Source: Candidatus Aminicenantes bacterium
Lineage (GTDB): Bacteria > Acidobacteriota > Aminicenantia > UBA2199
NCBI GenBank assembly: GCA_011049425.1
Contig: DSBM01000083.1
Coordinates: forward strand, 1-37,002
Length of the DNA: 37,002 nt
Direction of reading: 5' to 3'
Shown piece after piece: positions 25,131-34,100 of this stretch (position 1 is the first letter of the stretch; each line of letters starts with the position of its first letter). Under the pieces are notes generated by a model. The model was not told where the DNA came from and did no database searches. It saw only the letters and a program-made list of their open reading frames with translations. A program made the position numbers and the translations under genes.

Positions 25131-25159
25131 ATTGTAATGGAGGGACAAGGAAAAATCAA
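25131..25159 (-). promoter_or_regulatory. Promoter of the dnaJ-hspR-sigma operon
   Basis: On the minus strand TTGATT (25159-25154) is followed by a 17-base spacer and TACAAT (25136-25131). Only six bases (GCGCGT) separate the -10 from the dnaJ ATG, so transcription would begin at or next to the start codon. The -35 overlaps CTTGATT, which resembles half of an HspR box; its partner half is not seen. Confidence 0.6.
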
Positions 25160-25198
25160 GCCGCAAAGCAACGGCCGCAAAGGGGCAAACCCGCCCGG

Positions 25199-25438
25199 TT
25201 ACCGCTTTTTAGGGGTTGGTTTCAGTGGTAAAAAATCACCGGGAATCTCTTCCTTTCGTCGACCCAGAATCCACGCTTCGACCTTGGTGGTGATATCAGC
25301 GTGGTGGTTCTTTACCCGCAGTTCCTCTCCATCAAGCAATCGAATCTTTGTTCCGCCATCCGGGTGCGAAGAGATTGTATGGATCTGATCCGCGTTGAGA
25401 AGGATCTCCAAACCGTCAATGCGAAGCAATCTAATCAT
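25199..25438 (-). CDS. FlbD-like small protein
   Basis: This 79-residue protein matches the FlbD family ([20 protein letters not shown]...[12 protein letters not shown]), short proteins mostly found in flagellar operons and of unclear function. The C-terminal tail ([18 protein letters not shown]) is longer than is usual for the family. No flagellar gene is in this window. The ATG overlaps the end of rnc by 8 bases (ATGATTAG), so it is coupled to RNase III. Family match is fairly convincing; role is open. Confidence 0.65.
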   Translation of the reverse strand: MIRLLRIDGLEILLNADQIHTISSHPDGGTKIRLLDGEELRVKNHHADITTKVEAWILGRRKEEIPGDFLPLKPTPKKR

Positions 25439-26168
25439 GGGTCAGGAAAAACACACTGGACAACTGACCATCTACGGGAACGCCGTCCATTTTGTGCAAC
25501 GCCCTGCTGGCCGCGTCCTGCTCAGCTTGTCGCCGGGTTTCTCCCACTCCCCGTGCGAACTCCTTGCCTCCGATCATTACCGCCATGGTGAATTCCATCC
25601 GCGGAAGTTTGCCCCGTTCAGCGATCAGATGGTATTCCGGGGGGGAATCTTTGCGTGACTGCATCCGCTCCTGCAATTCGGATTTGAAATCGTTGATGCG
25701 GATGCGCCGCCCTTCCCGCCCCATCTCATCAATGGCGCTCTGGAAAAAGGGCAGCAACACGGTTCGGGCCGCGCGAAAGCCGCCGTCCAGGTAGACGGCC
25801 CCTGCCAGGGCTTCGAATGTGGAAGCCACGATGCGACGGTTGCGGCGACCGTTGTTTTGCTCTTCTCCCCGCCCCAGGAGCACGAAATCTCCCAAGCGGA
25901 TGGTGCGTGCGACCTGGAAAAGAAAATTGCTGGACACCAGGTGGGCCTTGAGTTTGGAGAGTTCGCCCTCCCGCGCATCCCGGAAACGACGAAAAAGGAA
26001 TTCAGTAACCACCAGGTTGATAACCGAATCCCCCAGAAACTCCAGTTTCTCGTTGTCCGGTAACGCCTTTTTGCTGCCTTCGTGGAAAGAGCGATGGGTC
26101 AATGCTTCCCGCAACAAATCTTCGTTGCGGAAAGTATGGCCCAGCAGGCGTTGCAATTCGTTCATCAT
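25431..26168 (-). CDS. rnc: Ribonuclease III
   Basis: This 245-residue enzyme cleaves double-stranded RNA in rRNA maturation and mRNA decay. The signature NEKLEFLGDS (39-48) provides Glu40, Glu43 and Asp47, and FEALAGAVYLDGG provides Glu119. The position of E. coli Asp114, a metal-binding residue three before that Glu, reads Ser116 here. A double-stranded-RNA-binding domain follows (DFKSELQERMQ onward, about 158-232) and a short C-terminal tail. The start ATGATG overlaps the stop of the phosphatase gene upstream (ATGA). No other gene of the common rnc neighbourhood (era, acpP, fabF) is present here. Confidence 0.92.
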   Translation of the reverse strand: MMNELQRLLGHTFRNEDLLREALTHRSFHEGSKKALPDNEKLEFLGDSVINLVVTEFLFRRFRDAREGELSKLKAHLVSSNFLFQVARTIRLGDFVLLGRGEEQNNGRRNRRIVASTFEALAGAVYLDGGFRAARTVLLPFFQSAIDEMGREGRRIRINDFKSELQERMQSRKDSPPEYHLIAERGKLPRMEFTMAVMIGGKEFARGVGETRRQAEQDAASRALHKMDGVPVDGQLSSVFFLTHD

Positions 26169-28048
26169 TTCATTTTCAGGACCATAAAGGTCAGGTCATC
26201 ACTGTGATCCCCTCCGCCGCTGTACTTCACGCTGAAATCCAACAGGCGCTGGCGAATCTCACTGGCCGTAGCCTGGGAGTTTTCGCTCACCACTTTCTCC
26301 AGGCGATCCAATCCCAGCATTTCACCGCCGGCGTTCATAATCTCGGAAAGACCGTCGGAAAACAGCAACAGGATATCGCCGGCCGCCCAGGTAGTGCGGG
26401 ACTCCTGGATACGGCCGCCATCGAAATGGGGCAGACCTATGGCCATACCTTCCGGATACAATTGTCGGCATTTATGGGTGGCCGCCTGGTAAAACAATCC
26501 CCGGGTATGACCGGCCCGGGCAAAGACGAATTCCCGGGAACAGAGGTCAAAGCGCGCCATGCTCACGGTAATAAAGGTCTTGCGATCAAATGTGCGCTTG
26601 AGACTCTCATGACAATGGGCCAGCAACTGCGCCAGGGAAAGTTTTCGGCTTTGAAGGTAATTGACCACCCCCTTCAACTCCGCCATGTAGAAGGCTGCGG
26701 ATGCACCTTTGCCGGAAACGTCGGCCACCAACATGGTCAGGCTGCGGCCGGGATCATAAAAATAGTCAAAGTAATCACCTGCGATCTCCAGAGCGGGGAT
26801 ATTGACCGCCGCGATATCCAACTCAGGCGTGCTGAATGTATCTTGCGGCAACAGCTTCAACTGGATGCGCCGAGCCGTCTGCAATTCGCCTTCCAGGCGC
26901 TGTTTCTTTTTCTCTTCCTGCAGCAGGCGTTTGATTCCCGAAGCCATCTCGTTGAACGAATCCGCCAGATCCGCCAACTGCCCGCCGCCGCGGACGCGGA
27001 CACGCGCGTTGAAATCCCCACGCCGGATCTGACGCGTTCCCAGGTGCAACTGGTTGACTGAACGGGTAATGACACGCACGATACGGAACCCGATAAAGAA
27101 AGAGATCACGATAAAGGTGGCAAACAACCCGATCAGAAAGTAAACAAAGCGCATGGCATTGATCTGGGAGGTATCCTGTCCCCCGGAGCGGATCTTGGCG
27201 AAAATACGATCGTAATCGATCAGGAGCCAGAAAAAATGTTCGCGTTCCACCAGCCCCTGCTCGTGCAACACGTCCAGATCGATAAAGCGGAATTTGTATT
27301 GCCAGGGCATGAGCACGATCTCGCTATCGGAATCGGTCAGGGCCGACAATTGGGTGGATACCTGACTTTGAAAATTCTGGTCCCATGGAATCAGGCGGAT
27401 ACGGAAATCACTCACCCTGGACAGTTGTTGGATAAAATCGCTATCCAGGCGCATGGCCATGAGCACGGCGAATCGTTCATTCTGGCGATACGCTCCCAGG
27501 TAAAGTCCCCCACCCAGTTTGAAATAGCCTGAAAACTGGGTCAGCCTCACCCGCTCCACCGGGATATCGGCGGGGTAGCGATAGAAAGGTTCATACTCGC
27601 CGGTGCCGTTCTTTTCGTAGAACGCAGCCACCAGGTTCTCGGGATCGAAACGGGTGACGAAACGGATGCTCTCCTGCATGCGACGGCGGTCATCCAGGCT
27701 CAAATAATGGGTCACGCTGCTGTTGTACTCCGTAACCTGCCGCTTAACCAGGTTGTCGATAATCACCACTCCATACTGGGCAATCAGGATATAGATCAGA
27801 AACAAAAAGAATACACCCACCATGATGATCGGAGCCAGCACGAAAAAAAGCCCGGAAAAGATCAAGCGATTGCGGATCTTCCACATCAGGTGACGCCGGG
27901 CCAGAATGGTCAGCTTGACCAGGACCAAGGCGACCAGGGCCCAGGTAAGGAAAGACGCGAACGGACCGGGAAATAAGAGCCGGGAAAACAGCGTAACCAC
28001 GGCCAGCAGGATGAGAATCCGATCCAGGGAAGTCAGTTTGCGCCACAT
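26165..28048 (-). CDS. Membrane-bound SpoIIE/RsbU-type PP2C phosphatase with HAMP
   Basis: This 627-residue signalling protein has two hydrophobic segments near the start (about 9-50), another TM (about 60-95), an extracytoplasmic sensor region (about 100-300), a TM helix (FVYFLIGLFATFIVISFF), a HAMP linker, a short coiled coil (LLQEEKKKQRLEGELQTAR) and a PP2C phosphatase domain. Metal-binding motifs are GDYFD (424-428), VADVSGKG (441-448), SDG (564-566) and HSDD (615-618). Such phosphatases usually dephosphorylate anti-sigma-factor antagonists. No antagonist or anti-sigma kinase is adjacent, although a sigma factor lies downstream. ATG 28048 is preferred to an ATG 39 bases upstream because GGAG precedes it and the -10 box lies between the two. 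Confidence 0.85.
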   Translation of the reverse strand: MWRKLTSLDRILILLAVVTLFSRLLFPGPFASFLTWALVALVLVKLTILARRHLMWKIRNRLIFSGLFFVLAPIIMVGVFFLFLIYILIAQYGVVIIDNLVKRQVTEYNSSVTHYLSLDDRRRMQESIRFVTRFDPENLVAAFYEKNGTGEYEPFYRYPADIPVERVRLTQFSGYFKLGGGLYLGAYRQNERFAVLMAMRLDSDFIQQLSRVSDFRIRLIPWDQNFQSQVSTQLSALTDSDSEIVLMPWQYKFRFIDLDVLHEQGLVEREHFFWLLIDYDRIFAKIRSGGQDTSQINAMRFVYFLIGLFATFIVISFFIGFRIVRVITRSVNQLHLGTRQIRRGDFNARVRVRGGGQLADLADSFNEMASGIKRLLQEEKKKQRLEGELQTARRIQLKLLPQDTFSTPELDIAAVNIPALEIAGDYFDYFYDPGRSLTMLVADVSGKGASAAFYMAELKGVVNYLQSRKLSLAQLLAHCHESLKRTFDRKTFITVSMARFDLCSREFVFARAGHTRGLFYQAATHKCRQLYPEGMAIGLPHFDGGRIQESRTTWAAGDILLLFSDGLSEIMNAGGEMLGLDRLEKVVSENSQATASEIRQRLLDFSVKYSGGGDHSDDLTFMVLKMK

Positions 28049-28057
28049 ATCGGCTCC

Positions 28058-28063
28058 ATTATA
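28058..28063 (-). promoter_or_regulatory. Candidate -10 box of the phosphatase-rnc operon
   Basis: A perfect TATAAT on the minus strand ends 9 bases before the ATG at 28048. A weak -35 (TTGTAT) lies 18 bases further upstream. Transcription from here would start 2-3 bases before the ATG and leave out the GGAG sequence, giving an almost leaderless mRNA. Confidence 0.4.
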
Positions 28064-28348
28064 CGCCGGTGACCGGCCGGAATACAAGTATATGAATAAG
28101 GTGGCAGGAGGCAGGTGACAAGAGACCTCGGACGTCTCTGTAGGAAAGACAAAGGTTCTGGGTTGTTGTTTTTACTTTAGACTTTGCCCCTCGCCCTTGG
28201 CCATTTCGGTACCAGCAGAAGGTAGAACGTAGAAAGTAGAAAAAAAAGCATTGAGGCTGCTTTCGACTTTAGACTTTCGACTGAATTTTTTGTCCTGCCT
28301 TCCTGCCACCTGTCACTTGATTCCTTCTTTCACTTTTCACTCTACACT
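28064..28348. repeat. Divergent intergenic region with mosaic repeats
   Basis: About 366 bases separate the phosphatase and phosphomannomutase start codons and contain no gene. TAAGGTGGCAGGAG (28097-28110) recurs as its exact reverse complement at 32-45, and again imperfectly in inverted orientation at about 28290-28311. AGAGAC (28121-28126) and GTCTCT (28134-28139) form a small hairpin. 28217-28251 is a variant of 277-302 with one more GTAGAAA unit. 28261-28282 repeats GACTTTC/GACTTTA. The plus strand switches from purine-rich to pyrimidine-rich in the middle. Confidence 0.6.
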
Positions 28349-28378
28349 TTGCCAATCCCCGGTGACGTGGGGTATAAT
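28349..28378 (+). promoter_or_regulatory. Sigma-70-type promoter for phosphomannomutase
   Basis: TTGCCA (28349-28354, five of six matches to the consensus), an 18-base spacer and a perfect TATAAT (28373-28378). Start of transcription should be near 28385, leaving about 30 bases of leader with GAGGAGG at 28404-28410. Confidence 0.65.
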
Positions 28379-28414
28379 GGCTATCCGTTGGCATTAAATA
28401 CTCGAGGAGGACTC

Positions 28415-29779
28415 ATGTTGACCATAGACAAAACCATCTTTCGCGAATACGATATCCGCGGCATCGTAAAAACCCAGCTCCAGGATAGCGTAGTGGAACG
28501 CATCGCCGCCTCTTTCGCCGCCCTGTTGGTACGTGCCGGAAAAGACTCCGCCGTGGTCGGCATGGACGGACGGCCCTCTTCACCCCACTTCAAAGATATC
28601 GTCAACCACACCCTTGCCCGGTACGGCATCCACGTAACCGACATCGGTCTTGTCCCCACTCCGGTCATGTACTACACCCTGTTCAAAAAGAACCTGGGCG
28701 GGGGCATCATGATCACCGCCTCCCACAACCCCCCCGAGTACAACGGTTTCAAGGCCATGGTGGGCCATGACACCCTGTCCGGCGACCAGATCCGGGAACT
28801 GTACGACCTGGCTTGCCGCGAGGATTTTCCGCCGGAGAAGCCGGGATCCATTCAGGTTGTGTGCATGAACGAAACCTACATGCGGGAGATTCTGGCCTCA
28901 CTGGACATGGGACGGAAAATCAAAACCGTAATCGACTGCGGCAACGGCACGGCGGGCATTACGGCCATGCCGCTTTACCAGAAGATGGGCGTGGATGTGG
29001 TGGGCCTCTACACTGAAGTGGACGGCAGCTTCCCCAATCACCATCCGGATCCCACCAAAGCGGAAAACCTGGCGGACCTCATCGCCGCGGTACGGGAGCA
29101 CAATGCCGATCTGGGGATCGGCTTTGACGGCGACGCGGACCGCATCGGGGTAGTGGACGGCCGGGGCCGCATCCTCTGGGGCGACCAGCTGCTGGTGCTT
29201 CTGGCGCGGGATGTGCTTTCGCGTCACCCCGGACGCACGGTAATCTCCGAGGTTAAGGCTTCGGAAGTCCTTTACGAAGAGATCCGCAAAGCCGGGGGAA
29301 AAGCCATCATGTGGAAAGCCGGCCATTCCCTGATCAAGAAAAAGATTTTCGAGGAAAACGCTGTTCTGGCCGGCGAGGTCAGCGGACATGTCTTTTTCAA
29401 CGACCACTGGTACGGGTTTGACGACGGCGTATACACCGGCGCGCGCCTGCTGGAAATCCTTTCCCGCCATACAAAAAACCTGTCGGAGTTGCGCGATTCC
29501 ATTCCCACCCGGGTAAACACCCCGGAGCAGTACGTGGACATTCCCGAAGAGATCAAGTTCGCCGTGGTGAAACAGGTTGTGGAAGCCTTTCGCAAAGAGT
29601 ACGAAGTAATCGATATCGACGGGGCCCGCGTGCGGTTTCCATTCGGCTGGGCCCTGGTGCGGGCATCCAACACCCAGCCGGCGCTGGTGATCCGCTTCGA
29701 GGCGGACACGGAGGAAAACCTGGAAAGCATACGCTCCCGGGTGCTCGGCGAGCTGGAGCGAATCCGCGCCCGATTCTGA
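28415..29779 (+). CDS. Phosphomannomutase/phosphoglucomutase
   Basis: This 454-residue enzyme of the alpha-D-phosphohexomutase family interconverts hexose 6- and 1-phosphates, making mannose-1-P or glucose-1-P for LPS, exopolysaccharide and nucleotide-sugar synthesis. The four family loops are present: phosphoserine loop TASHNPPEYNG (Ser103), metal loop GFDGDADRIG (Asp238, Asp240, Asp242), sugar-binding loop GEVSGH (320-325) and phosphate-binding loop RASNTQP (416-422). Layout and length match the bifunctional AlgC/ManB type. ATG 28415 follows GAGGAGG with 4 bases between; a TTG at 28349 that would extend the frame is inside the promoter. It stands alone, about 100 bases before the second efflux operon. 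Confidence 0.9.
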   Translation: MLTIDKTIFREYDIRGIVKTQLQDSVVERIAASFAALLVRAGKDSAVVGMDGRPSSPHFKDIVNHTLARYGIHVTDIGLVPTPVMYYTLFKKNLGGGIMITASHNPPEYNGFKAMVGHDTLSGDQIRELYDLACREDFPPEKPGSIQVVCMNETYMREILASLDMGRKIKTVIDCGNGTAGITAMPLYQKMGVDVVGLYTEVDGSFPNHHPDPTKAENLADLIAAVREHNADLGIGFDGDADRIGVVDGRGRILWGDQLLVLLARDVLSRHPGRTVISEVKASEVLYEEIRKAGGKAIMWKAGHSLIKKKIFEENAVLAGEVSGHVFFNDHWYGFDDGVYTGARLLEILSRHTKNLSELRDSIPTRVNTPEQYVDIPEEIKFAVVKQVVEAFRKEYEVIDIDGARVRFPFGWALVRASNTQPALVIRFEADTEENLESIRSRVLGELERIRARF

Positions 29780-29882
29780 CTGACGGCAAACGCAAACTTT
29801 TTTTCCGCTCTTAACGTACAATATGTGTGTTTAGCGCCTTGCCAAGAGGCTTCCGCATGTTTTACCGCTACCACAGGACAGC

Positions 29883-31118
29883 ATGATGCATATCGCAAAC
29901 AAAAAAAAAGCCGCCTGGATCATCGTCACCATTCTGATATTCCTGATCGCAATCTGGATGATGCTGCGACAATCAGGAGATGAAAGGGGCCCGGGGAACG
30001 GCCCCGGAAGCGTCGCCGTCGCCGTTGAAGTCGCCCCGACACAAAAAGGCTCTTTGCGTGACCTGGGAAATTTTACCGGCACCTTGACGGCAAGGACCAA
30101 TGTAATCGTGGCGCCCAAAATCTCGGGTCGCCTGGAGCGGCTGTTCGTAAACATCGGTGACCCGGTGCGCAGCGGCAGTTTAATCGCCTTGCTGGATGAC
30201 GAGGAATATCACCAGCAAGTCATTCAGGCCGAAGCCGACTTGCGGGTGGCAAAAGCCAACCTGGAAGAGACCCGCAGCTCCCTGAACATGGTGCAGCGAA
30301 GCCTGGAACGGGCCCGTGCCCTTCATGAAACCGGAATCACCAGTGATGCGCAATTGGACCAGGCCGTAGCCGAGAACCAGGCGCAATTGGCCCGATTAAA
30401 CGTTGCAAAAGCCCAACTCGCCAACCGCGAGGCCGCCCTAAAAAGCGCAAAACTGCGTCTTTCCTATACCCGGATCACCGCTTCCTGGGACCGGGGTGAC
30501 ACGGTACGCTACGTGGGTGAACGATTCAATCACGAGGGCGCGCTGCTTTCCCCCAATACCTCCATTCTCTCCATAGTAGAACTTCAACCCATCCTTGCCG
30601 TTTTTTACGTCACGGACAAGGATTATTTCCGCCTGCGTATCCAGCAGCAGGCAGTGATATCCAGCAATGCTTTCCCGAATGAACGCTTTGCCGGACGGAT
30701 CGCGCGCATCGCTCCCTTATTGCAGGAAACCTCGCGCCAGGCGCGGGTGGAAGTGGAAATAAACAATCCGGAATCTCGACTCAAACCGGGCATGTTTGTC
30801 AACATCGAAATCGAGTTCGCCCGGCGGGAGGATGTAACCATTGTCCCCTTTGACGCCCTGGCCAAACGCAACGATGTGCGGGGCGTTTTTATCGCCGACA
30901 TGGAAAACCGGACAGCTCGTTTCGTTCCCGTGGAGACAGGCGTAACTGAAGCGGGGAAAACCGAGATCGTCGCACCCGAAAACTTGTCCGGACATGTGGT
31001 GGTCATGGGCCATTATCTTCTGGAAAACGAGGGCCGGATCATCGTCGCGCCGCCAACTGCGGCCGAGGGCGATAATCCGGACACTCAGCCTTCACCGCCA
31101 TCGGGGAGTAAGCCATGA
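29883..31118 (+). CDS. RND efflux periplasmic adaptor, membrane anchored
   Basis: This 411-residue membrane-fusion protein has an N-terminal anchor helix (about 12-28: WIIVTILIFLIAIWMM) instead of a lipoprotein cysteine. It has lipoyl half-motifs (VIVAPKISGRLERLFVNIGD and the YTRITASWDRGD strand), a helical hairpin (about 105-190, alanine/glutamine-rich), a beta-barrel and a proline/serine C-terminal tail. Two ATGs are adjacent (29883 and 29886); AGGA at 29875-29878 suits either. An A9 run codes three lysines just after the start and is in frame. The stop overlaps the RND start as ATGA. Only about a quarter of the residues look shared with the lipoprotein adaptor at 4410, so it is a separate pump. 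Confidence 0.87.
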   Translation: MMHIANKKKAAWIIVTILIFLIAIWMMLRQSGDERGPGNGPGSVAVAVEVAPTQKGSLRDLGNFTGTLTARTNVIVAPKISGRLERLFVNIGDPVRSGSLIALLDDEEYHQQVIQAEADLRVAKANLEETRSSLNMVQRSLERARALHETGITSDAQLDQAVAENQAQLARLNVAKAQLANREAALKSAKLRLSYTRITASWDRGDTVRYVGERFNHEGALLSPNTSILSIVELQPILAVFYVTDKDYFRLRIQQQAVISSNAFPNERFAGRIARIAPLLQETSRQARVEVEINNPESRLKPGMFVNIEIEFARREDVTIVPFDALAKRNDVRGVFIADMENRTARFVPVETGVTEAGKTEIVAPENLSGHVVVMGHYLLENEGRIIVAPPTAAEGDNPDTQPSPPSGSKP

Positions 31119-34100
31119 ACCTGCCTGATTTCTCGATCCGGCGGCCGGTATTTACCGTTATGCTGGTTCTGGCCATCGTCGCCGTGGGACTGGTCTCCCT
31201 CGGCCGCCTGCCCATTGACCTGATGCCCGACATCACTTTTCCCACCTTGAGCATCATGACCTCCTACGAAAACACCGGCCCCGAAGAGATCGAACAGATC
31301 ATCACCCGGCCCATCGAAGAGGCCATGAGCGCAGTCCCCGGCGTGGAAGAGGTGTTTTCGGTCTCTTCCGAAGGCAGCAGCAATGTGCGCGTGATGTTTA
31401 CCTGGGGCACCGATCTTTCCGCCGCGGCCGACGACATACGTGAACGCCTGGACCGAGTCATCCCCCGCCTGCCTGACGATGTGGAAAGGCCGATGTTGCG
31501 CAAATTCGATCCGGCCATGTTTCCCATCCTGATCGTCGGCGCGCTCAGCAACCTTGATCCCATCCAGACGCGACGCATTATCGATGAACAGATCTCGTAC
31601 CGGCTGGAACGGGTTGCCGGCGTGGCCTCGGTCGATATCTGGGGAGGCCACGAACGCGAGATCCAGGTCAACCTGGACGTGGCCAAGATCAAGGCGTTGG
31701 GACTGGCATTGGACCGCATCATTGCCGGGATCCGGGAGGGAAACGTCGATCTGCCCGCCGGCGTGATCGAGCGCGGCAACTACGAAATCCTGGTGCGCAT
31801 TCCCGGGGTTTTCACCAACCTGGAAGAGATTCGAGACACGGTTGTGGCGGTTCGAGACGGCGTACCCATCCGCTTGCGAGAGATCGCGGATGTGGAAGAC
31901 ACCTTCCGCAAGATCACGCGCGTGATCCGCATCAACGGTGTGCCCGGAACCCGGTTGGCGGTCTACAAGCAGTCGGGGACCAACACGGTGCAGGTTGCCG
32001 GTGGCGTGCTGAAAGAGATCGAGCGCATCCAGAAAGACCGGCCGCAGATCCAATTGATCCCCATCCGCGACAGTTCCGCATATATTCAAAACGCCATCAC
32101 CAATGTGGGCTCCACCGCCATCTACGGAGGTCTGCTGGCCGTTTTCGTCCTGCTGTTCTTCCTGGGCAGTTTGCGCTCCACCCTGGTCATCGCCACCGCC
32201 ATTCCCATCTCGATTGTCGCCACGTTCGCTTTGATCTACTTCGGCGGCTTCACGTTGAATATCATGACCCTGGGAGGCCTGGCATTGGGCATCGGCATGC
32301 TGGTGGACAACGCCATCGTGGTGCTGGAAAACATTGTGCGCCTGAAAGACGGCGGCATGCTTCCCAAGAAAGCCGCGGCCGAAGGCACACGCGAGGTGTC
32401 AGCCGCGGTAGTGGCCAGCACGCTAACCACCCTCTCGGTTTTCCTGCCCATGGTTTTTGTGCGCGGAATAGCGGGCATCATGTTCAAGCAACTGGCTTTT
32501 GTGGTCAGTTTTTCCCTGGTTGCTTCGCTTTTCGTCGCGCTCACGCTGGTTCCCATGCTTTCCAGCCGCATGCTTCGCTCCGGAAGCGGCCCCGTCTCCA
32601 AACTGGAGAAGTGGAAGGTTCGAGTTACCAGCGCTGTCCAACTGTCCCTTGCAACGCTGGAAAACCGGTACCGAAACCTTTTGCGAATTTCCCTGAACCA
32701 CCGGGCCCGGGTAGTGGTAATCGTATTGGTTTTGCTGGTGGGCAGCATCGCCCTGATCCGCTTTGTGGGCAGCGAATTCATGCCGGCCACGGATGAAGGC
32801 GAGGTGCGCTTATCTGTTGAAATGGAAGTCGGTACCCGCCTCGACGTAATCGACGAGCGCTTTCAAACCATCACTTCCATTATTCGACGTGACGTACCGG
32901 AAATGACCAGCATCGAGGAGAGTATCGGCGGGGGATGGTGGCGAAGCGGCTCTCATACCGGCAGGATCACCCTCAAGTTAACGCCCAGGTCGGAGCGCTC
33001 CCGCTCAAGCGATCAGATTGCCGCGGCTTTGCGACGCAGTCTGCAGAATATTCCCGGCACCGTGATCCGCGCCCGCGCCTCGGGCGGCATCTTTTTCCTG
33101 CGCGGCGGCGGAGATGAAGAGAGCGTACAGGTGGAAATCAGGGGGTTCGACCTGGAAGTCGCCGAAGCCCTGGCACAGAGAGTAAAGGCAGTGGTGGAAA
33201 AAGTAGACGGAATTTCCGATGTCCGTCTCAGCCGTGAAATGGGCAAACCCGAAGAACTCCTGGTCATCAACCGCAAAGCGGCGGCGGACATGAAGCTTCC
33301 GATCAACCGCATCGGCGGCACCCTGGAAACCGTGCTCTCCGGCACCCAGGCCAGCACCTTCAGGGAAGGCGGCGATGAGTTCCGTATCCTGGTTAAAGTC
33401 AAGGACGCCGAGAAACTGACCATCGACGAAATCCTCAACCTGACCATAACCAACAACGATGGACGCCAGGTCAGTTTGCGCAATATCGTTGACGTAAAGC
33501 CGCGCAGCGGCCCCCAACGCATTGAACGCCGCGACCGTGAACGCGTGTTGACCATCAACGCTGAGATTGAAAACCGCGACCTGGCCTCGGTACTGGGCGA
33601 CATCCGCGCGGGATTGCGCCATGTGCCGATCCCCCGCAACTTTGAAGTCGCTTTCACCGGAGACTTCGAGGAACAGCAAAAGGCGTTCCGCGAACTCCTG
33701 GTCAGCATCCTGCTGGCCCTGCTGCTGGTCTACATGGTCATGGCCATGCTCTATGAATCGGTGCGTGATCCGTTCATTGTCATGTTCTCGGTTCCCCTGG
33801 CCGTGATCGGGGTGGTATGGATGCTCTTGATCACGGGTACGACTTTCAACATGCAGTCCTATATCGGCTGTATCATGCTGGGTGGAATCGTGGTCAACAA
33901 CGCCATCCTGTTGGTAGACCACACCAACCTGCTGCGCAGACGCGATAACATGAAGGTGCGTGAGGCCATCGAGGAAGCCGGTCGCAGGCGCCTGCGCCCC
34001 ATCCTGATGACCGCCATGACCACCATCCTGGCCATGTTGCCCCTGGCCATCGGCCTGCGTGAAGGCAGCGAAGCCCAGGCGCCCATGGCCCGGGCCGTGA

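Noticed and set aside
26102-27061. Plus-strand open frame of 319 codons opposite the phosphatase gene
   Set aside because: The minus strand carries clear PP2C motifs here; the plus frame is a shadow.
28217-28282. Possible CRISPR-like short repeats
   Set aside because: Units are 7-20 bases, imperfect and without unique spacers of constant length; no cas gene is near.
29817-29822. TACAAT as a -10 box for the second efflux operon
   Set aside because: No reasonable -35 at 16-18 bases upstream (the bases are AAACTT); too weak to list as a promoter.
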